Shown here piece after piece: positions 5,269-9,390 of a stretch of 9,390 nucleotides of DNA. Each line of letters opens with the position of its first letter. The first letter of the stretch is position 1. The stretch is from positions 1 through 9,390 of the forward strand of contig JAKOZM010000574.1 of the NCBI GenBank assembly GCA_029779995.1. The letters are read 5' to 3'. The notes below the pieces were generated by a model, which saw nothing but the letters and a program-made list of their open reading frames with translations, was not told where the DNA came from and ran no database searches. The stretch is from Actinomycetes bacterium. GTDB lineage: Bacteria; Actinomycetota; Actinomycetes; S36-B12; UBA10799. The translations under genes were made by a program, and so were the position numbers.

Positions 5269-7686
5269 ATGGCATCGGGAACTCTGATCCCTCCGGACGA
5301 GGGTCATGTGACGGACATCGACGTCGCGGTCGAGATGAAGTCCAGCTTCTTGACCTACGCGTACTCCGTGATCTACTCCCGCGCCCTGCCCGACGCTCGC
5401 GACGGGATGAAGCCCGTGCAGCGACGGATCCTGTACCAAATGGGACAGATGGGCCTATGGAACGATCGCGGCCACGTCAAATGCGCCCGGGTGGTGGGCG
5501 AGGTCATGGGTCGGCTGCACCCGCACGGCGACTCGGCGATCTATGACGCGCTGGTGCGCATGGCCCAGCCGTTCTCGATGCGGCTGCCCCTGATCGACGG
5601 GCACGGTAACTTCGGATCCCCGGATGACGGCCCCGCGGCCATGCGCTACACCGAGTGCCGGCTGGCCGCGGCGGCCCGGGCGATGCTCGACGGCATCGAC
5701 GAGGATGTCGTTGACTTCGGGCCGAACTTCGACGGCCGCGAAGTGCAGCCCGACGTCCTGCCCGCCGCCATCCCGGCGCTACTGGTCAACGGCGCCACGG
5801 GCATCGCAGTGGGAATGGCCACGAACATGGCCCCCCACAACGTCGGCGAGGTCATAGCTGCGGCCCGACACCTGCTCGCCCATCCAGATGCCAGTCTGGA
5901 CGCGCTGATGCGCTACGTGCCGGGGCCGGACCTGCCGACCGGCGGGCGGATCGTCGGCCTGGAAGGGATCCGGGAGGCATATGCCACCGGTCGCGGGGCG
6001 TTCAAGATCCGCGCGACCGCTCAGATCGAGGCCCTCACACCCCGCAAACGCGGCATCGTGGTGACGGAGTTGCCCTACTCGGTGGGTGCTGAGCGGATCA
6101 TCGAGAAGATCAAGGAGCTGCACAACTCGAAGAAGATCACCGGCGTTTCAGCGGTCGTGGATCTTTCGGACGGCGAGCAGGGCACCCGGCTGGTGATCGA
6201 GGTCAAGAGCGGCTTCAACCCGGACGCCGTCTTGGCCGATCTCTATCGGCTGACCCCGTTGGAGGACAACTTCACGATCAATGCGGTCACACTGGTCGAC
6301 GGCGCCCCGAAGACCTTGGGGCTGCGCGACCTTCTGCAAGTGTTCTTGGACCACCGCGTGGAGGTCATCCGACGCCGCAGTACCTTCCGGCTGGGAAAGG
6401 CGCAGGCTCGCCTGCACCTCGTCGACGGACTGCTGATCGCGATCCTGGACATCGACGAGGTGATCGCGGTGATCCGTAGTAGCGACGACACCAACGCGGC
6501 CCGCGAGCGCCTCATGACCGTGTTCGATCTCTCATTGGACCAGACCAACTACATCCTCGAGATGCCCCTGCGGCGACTGACCAAGTTCTCCCGGATCGAG
6601 CTGGAATCTGAGCGGGACCAACTGCGCGCCACCATCTCCAGCCTGGAGGAACTGCTGGGCAGCGACTCCGTACTGCGAGCCACCCTGGATGCCGAACTGG
6701 CCGAGGTCGCAACAACGTTCGGTGATCCACGCCGCACCGTCCTGCTGGACTCCGCCGGGCCGGTACCGGCTGCCGCTGACCTCGAGATCCCCGATGAGCC
6801 CTGTCACGTGCTGGTGTCGGTGACCGGGTTGGCCGCACGGAGCTCCGGGGCGCTCCTCCCCCATGCTGGCGCCAAGCGGGTTGCCCACGACGCTTTACTG
6901 ACCACGGTGGCGACAACCACTCGTGGGCAGGTGGCAGTACTGACCTCCGATGGCCAGATCGTGCCACTGGAGGTGGTGGACCTCCCCGCCCTGCCGGATA
7001 CCGCGGACTCTCCTTCCTTGAAGGGCACTGTGGCTATTCGGGAGTTCCTGCACCTGCCCGCCGATGTGCAGGTGGCCGGTGTGGCCGCCTTTGGGTCGAC
7101 CGTGGCCCTGGTCACCGCGGCCGGCAAGGTGAAGCGTCTGGACCTTGACCAGCCCCTCAAACAGTCCATGGGCCTGGATCCCAAGGACCGGCTCGTTGCC
7201 GCCTTCACCGTGACGCCGGACAGCGACCTGGTCTTCATCAGTTCCACCGGGCAGTTACTGCGCACCGCAGCTGATGGTGTGCCGGTGCAGGGTGCGGGCG
7301 CCCGCGGTGTTGCGGGCATGAAGCTCAAGGACGGGGCCGTCGTGGTTGCCGCTGCGGCCTGCGATGCGAACAGCTTTGTGGTCACCGTGACGGGGACAGG
7401 CGCCAGCGCCAGCAGTGTGAAGGTCACTCCCCTGGCGCTGTTCCCCCGCACCGGACGCGACGGCGTCGGAGTGCGCTGCCACCGGCTGTTGGCCGCCGAG
7501 ACCGCGGTCCTGCAGGGCTGGGCTGGCCCACAGCCGCTGGCCTGCACGCCGGCGGGTAAGGCGTTGCCGCTCCCCGATGTCGACGAGCGCCGGGATGCCT
7601 CTGGAACCCCCGCACCGGCCGCCAAGATGCTGATCGGGGTGGCGGCCGCGCGGGCAGCTGCGGAACCCGGTGTCCTGTTCGACTAG
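5269..7686 (+). CDS. parC: DNA topoisomerase IV subunit A (ParC-type, GyrA family)
   Basis: This 805-residue protein is the DNA cleavage and rejoining subunit of a type IIA topoisomerase, which with ParE (not in the window) decatenates daughter chromosomes. The N-terminal part carries [18 protein letters not shown] (38-55), the winged-helix segment with [17 protein letters not shown] (84-100), and AAMRYTE with the catalytic tyrosine at 127 preceded by Arg126. The tower and coiled-coil gate follow, to about residue 490. The last 300 or so residues form a β-pinwheel-like C-terminal domain. The GyrA-box motif (Q-R/K-R-G-G-R/K-G) that marks gyrase is not seen, which favours topoisomerase IV. Quinolone-region positions equivalent to E. 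coli GyrA Ser83 and Asp87 are Ser89 and Asp93, the unmutated residues. I prefer the ATG at 5269 ([11 protein letters not shown]); a TTG at 5230 in frame would add 13 unconserved residues. The Shine-Dalgarno is weak (GTGAGA at 5255-5260). Confidence 0.93.
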   Translation: MASGTLIPPDEGHVTDIDVAVEMKSSFLTYAYSVIYSRALPDARDGMKPVQRRILYQMGQMGLWNDRGHVKCARVVGEVMGRLHPHGDSAIYDALVRMAQPFSMRLPLIDGHGNFGSPDDGPAAMRYTECRLAAAARAMLDGIDEDVVDFGPNFDGREVQPDVLPAAIPALLVNGATGIAVGMATNMAPHNVGEVIAAARHLLAHPDASLDALMRYVPGPDLPTGGRIVGLEGIREAYATGRGAFKIRATAQIEALTPRKRGIVVTELPYSVGAERIIEKIKELHNSKKITGVSAVVDLSDGEQGTRLVIEVKSGFNPDAVLADLYRLTPLEDNFTINAVTLVDGAPKTLGLRDLLQVFLDHRVEVIRRRSTFRLGKAQARLHLVDGLLIAILDIDEVIAVIRSSDDTNAARERLMTVFDLSLDQTNYILEMPLRRLTKFSRIELESERDQLRATISSLEELLGSDSVLRATLDAELAEVATTFGDPRRTVLLDSAGPVPAAADLEIPDEPCHVLVSVTGLAARSSGALLPHAGAKRVAHDALLTTVATTTRGQVAVLTSDGQIVPLEVVDLPALPDTADSPSLKGTVAIREFLHLPADVQVAGVAAFGSTVALVTAAGKVKRLDLDQPLKQSMGLDPKDRLVAAFTVTPDSDLVFISSTGQLLRTAADGVPVQGAGARGVAGMKLKDGAVVVAAAACDANSFVVTVTGTGASASSVKVTPLALFPRTGRDGVGVRCHRLLAAETAVLQGWAGPQPLACTPAGKALPLPDVDERRDASGTPAPAAKMLIGVAAARAAAEPGVLFD

Positions 7687-7691
7687 GAGCG

Positions 7692-8405
7692 TCAGTCGCA
7701 CACGGGCACGGGAGCGAAGCGGTAGCCCTGTTTGACCCACTGAGGCAGCATCCGTTGCACCGCATCCACCGTTTGGGAGTGGGTGTCGTGCATGAGAATC
7801 ACCGCGCCAGGCCCCGTGTCCGACCGCAGTCGTTTCACCGTCCAGGCAAGGGAGTGGGGCGCCCAGTCCTCTATATGAGCGGTCCACAGAACTGGCTGGA
7901 AGCCGGCTGCAATGGACGTCCTAGCGACCCGCTCGTTCACCATGCCGTAGGGCGGGCGCATGCACTGACCCATGGCAGGGCCAACGGCCTTACGCGTGCG
8001 TACCAGTTCCGAACGCACCCGCGGATTCGAGAACTGCGTCAAGCGGGGGTGGTTCCACGTATGGTTTCCGATTGCATGCCCTTGTCGGTGGATGGTCCGC
8101 ACGAGCGAGGGATTGCTGGACGCTGCCCCACCGGTCACGAAGAACGTGGCGTGCACGTCATGCTTGCGCAGGATACGCAGCAGCCGGGGCGTCTGTGGGG
8201 AAGGCCCATCGTCGAACGTCAGATACAGAACCTTCTCCGTCGAGCGGGGTCCTACCGCGGCCTGGTACCAACCGGGAGGATTGGGTAGGCCCTTTCTCAT
8301 CTGGGCGGCCCCGCTGCCCTGGTTCCACGCGACGTCCACAGGGGCTACAGGGTGCGCGGCGACCCCGATCATCAGCCCGACGCTCGCGGCGACGACAACG
8401 GACAC
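7692..8405 (-). CDS. Secreted polysaccharide deacetylase (NodB homology, carbohydrate esterase 4)
   Basis: The protein has 237 residues. Residues 1-19 are a hydrophobic export segment (VVVAASVGLMIGVAA) with no basic residues before it, so it acts as a signal peptide or anchor. The NodB domain covers about 57-232. Motif 1 is YLTFDDGP (61-68; Asp65 catalytic base, Asp66 metal ligand). Motif 2 is NHTWNHP (114-120; His115 and His119 metal ligands). Motif 3 is RPPYG (150-154), and motif 5 is ILMHD (203-207; His206). Such enzymes remove N-acetyl groups from peptidoglycan or other extracellular N-acetylated glycans. Motif 4 is unusual: the common D-x-x-D-W reads HIEDW (177-181), so the first Asp is His177. 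GTG at 8403-8405 is the only plausible start because TGA lies in frame at 8418-8420. It ends tail to tail with parC, 5 bp between stops. Confidence 0.9.
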   Translation of the reverse strand: MSVVVAASVGLMIGVAAHPVAPVDVAWNQGSGAAQMRKGLPNPPGWYQAAVGPRSTEKVLYLTFDDGPSPQTPRLLRILRKHDVHATFFVTGGAASSNPSLVRTIHRQGHAIGNHTWNHPRLTQFSNPRVRSELVRTRKAVGPAMGQCMRPPYGMVNERVARTSIAAGFQPVLWTAHIEDWAPHSLAWTVKRLRSDTGPGAVILMHDTHSQTVDAVQRMLPQWVKQGYRFAPVPVCD

Positions 8406-8418
8406 ATTTCCAGAATGT
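8404..8418. promoter_or_regulatory. Possible operator over the deacetylase start
   Basis: ACATT (8404-8408) and AATGT (8414-8418) flank a 5-base centre, and the repeat overlaps the GTG start at 8403-8405 and its upstream leader. A regulator binding here would block expression of the deacetylase. A 5-bp arm is short, so chance remains likely. Confidence 0.25.
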
Positions 8419-8482
8419 CACACAAGATGCGAAATCGGTGAACGAAGTACCCGATCTGCCTAATGGCATCGGGGGCCATCAG

Positions 8483-8488
8483 TAGGCT
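8483..8488 (+). promoter_or_regulatory. Probable -10 element for a leaderless thioredoxin-like transcript
   Basis: TAGGCT fits the actinobacterial TANNNT -10 pattern and ends 7 bases before the ATG at 8496. Transcription would then start at or next to the start codon. There is no good Shine-Dalgarno before either candidate start, which agrees with leaderless translation. Confidence 0.45.
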
Positions 8489-8495
8489 CGTGCGT

Positions 8496-9044
8496 ATGGC
8501 AGTTGAATCCGGGCCCACACCCCTGGGCACCCCCCTTCCTCACGCCACTTTGCCGGACATTGCGGGTCGGGACGTCGTTCTGGCGGACTACGCCGACGGA
8601 CATGTCCTGTTGGTGGCGTTCTGCGCGAACCACTGCCCGTATGTGCAATGGGTCGAACCGCAACTGGCAGCCATCGCTGCCGAATTCGACGGCCTGCGGA
8701 TCGTGGCCATCTGCTCCAACGACGCGGACGGGTACGCACTGGATGCCCCGGCCGGCCTTCGGACCCAGGCCCTGCGAGCAGGCTGGTCGTTCCCGTACTT
8801 GATCGATGCCTCGCAGGACGTGGCGCAGGCTTTTGGAGCCGTCTGCACGCCGGACTTCTTCCTCTACGATCGCGCGGGAACGTTGCAGTACCGTGGGGCG
8901 CTCGATGCGTCGTCGCCGAAGAACGGGCTCCCGCTCACCGGTGACCTCCTGCGCCGCGCCATCGCGCAGGTTATGGCAGGCGAGCCGGTTCCACCGCCGC
9001 ACCGACCGGCCATGGGCTGCAGCATCAAATGGATCACATCATGA
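8496..9044 (+). CDS. Thioredoxin-fold (AhpC/TSA or redoxin-like) family protein
   Basis: This 182-residue cytoplasmic protein belongs to the thioredoxin-fold group marked by an NHCP(F/Y)V active-site region. It shows GTPLPHATLPDIAGRDVVLADY at the N-terminus (11-32), FCANHCPYV (42-50), VAICSNDADGY (70-80), CTPDFFLYD with the expected cis-proline (117-125, Pro119), YRGALD (132-137), and a conserved end RPAMGCSIKW (170-179). Five cysteines are present: 43, 47, 73, 117 and 175. The usual CNHC pair appears as Cys43-Ala-Asn-His-Cys47, a CxxxC spacing. The exact substrate is unknown; a thiol reductase or peroxidase role is inferred. I chose ATG 8496 because MAVESGPTPLGTP fits the family's usual start and a -10 element sits at the right distance; ATG 8463 would add 11 atypical residues. 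It overlaps the next gene by ATGA, implying coupled translation. Confidence 0.87.
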   Translation: MAVESGPTPLGTPLPHATLPDIAGRDVVLADYADGHVLLVAFCANHCPYVQWVEPQLAAIAAEFDGLRIVAICSNDADGYALDAPAGLRTQALRAGWSFPYLIDASQDVAQAFGAVCTPDFFLYDRAGTLQYRGALDASSPKNGLPLTGDLLRRAIAQVMAGEPVPPPHRPAMGCSIKWITS

Positions 9045-9390
9045 GGCTGACGACAGATCTGCTGATCATCGGGGCAGGTCCGGTGGGCCTGTATGCGGCG
9101 TACTACGCGGGTTTCCGGGGTTTTGACACCGTGGTCTGCGACACGCTGCCAGAGATCGGTGGTCAGATCTCAGCGATGTACCCGGAGAAACTGATCTACG
9201 ATGTGGCGGGCTTTCCGGCGGTGCGAGGCCGAGATCTCGTGGTTGGTCTGGCCGAGCAGGCCGGATCCTTCAGCCCGCTTTACCTGCTCGGTGAGCAGGC
9301 GGTGACGTGCGAATCCGTGGCGGACGGTGTACTGGTGACCACGGCGGCCGGGACCGAGGTCATGGCCAAGGTGCTGCTGATCACGGCGGG
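9041..9390 (+). CDS. Type 2 (thioredoxin-reductase-like) ferredoxin/flavodoxin--NADP+ reductase, N-terminal part
   Basis: The ATG at 9041 opens a frame still open at base 9390, giving the first 116 residues of a protein whose family is usually about 330 residues. The FAD-binding motif GAGPVG is at residues 11-16, following the β-strand TDLLIIG. The segment PEIGGQISAMYPEKLIYDVAGFPAV (37-61) closely matches the YumC-type ferredoxin-NADP reductases of Bacillus (EC 1.18.1.2). Those enzymes are FAD flavoproteins moving electrons between NADPH and ferredoxin or flavodoxin. True thioredoxin reductases differ in this segment and carry a later CxxC, which lies beyond the window and cannot be checked. 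The start overlaps the stop of the thioredoxin-like gene by four bases (9041-9044), and no Shine-Dalgarno is evident, so translation probably depends on the upstream gene. Symbol left blank because naming varies. Confidence 0.9.
   Translation, partial: MRLTTDLLIIGAGPVGLYAAYYAGFRGFDTVVCDTLPEIGGQISAMYPEKLIYDVAGFPAVRGRDLVVGLAEQAGSFSPLYLLGEQAVTCESVADGVLVTTAAGTEVMAKVLLITA

Noticed and set aside
6804..7625. Long minus-strand frame opposite the parC C-terminal domain
   Set aside because: High GC produces long antisense open frames; the peptide is low-complexity Ala/Ser/Thr/Arg and the sense strand is clearly ParC.
8463..8495. Upstream ATG for the thioredoxin-like gene
   Set aside because: It has no Shine-Dalgarno, adds 11 atypical residues, and would place the likely -10 element inside the gene.

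Overview
The window is high-GC DNA that reads like the chromosome of an actinomycete (phylum Actinomycetota). The best taxonomic evidence is gene content. There is a SepH cell-division protein (DUF3071) and a DUF5998 protein, both essentially actinobacterial. There is also a GNAT/acyl-CoA-synthetase-like fusion with the GNAT domain at the N-terminus, and a second type IIA topoisomerase A subunit of the ParC type. Mycobacteria generally lack ParC, so a non-mycobacterial actinomycete is more likely; I cannot name the genus. No mobile element, CRISPR array, tRNA or rRNA is visible, and this looks like ordinary core chromosome.

Layout. Positions 1-381 (+) hold the C-terminal end of an MFS transporter. 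472-1167 (+) is sepH. 1168-1485 is a non-coding, repeat-rich gap between convergent genes. 1486-2067 (-) is the DUF5998 gene, and 2124-4808 (-) is the large GNAT / CoA-binding / ATP-grasp fusion upstream of it, with a strong hairpin between the two. 4809-4966 is a divergent promoter region. 4967-5119 (+) is a previously easy-to-miss 50-codon gene with an excellent ribosome binding site. 5120-5268 holds GC-rich hairpins. 5269-7686 (+) is parC. 7692-8405 (-) is a secreted polysaccharide deacetylase, ending 5 bp from the parC stop. 8496-9044 (+) is a thioredoxin-fold protein, overlapping by 4 bp (ATGA) with 9041-9390 (+), the N-terminal third of a type 2 ferredoxin-NADP reductase that runs off the window.

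Functionally the genes fall into housekeeping groups: division (SepH), chromosome decatenation (ParC), metabolic control by protein acetylation (GNAT fusion), cell-wall polysaccharide modification (deacetylase), and a translationally coupled redox pair (thioredoxin-like plus FNR). I do not see a new defence or mobile system. The items most worth a second look are the dense CGAAC-core repeats at 1277-1476, the 50-residue helical-hairpin protein at 4967-5119, the short SepH tail, and active-site departures in the thioredoxin-like protein and the deacetylase.
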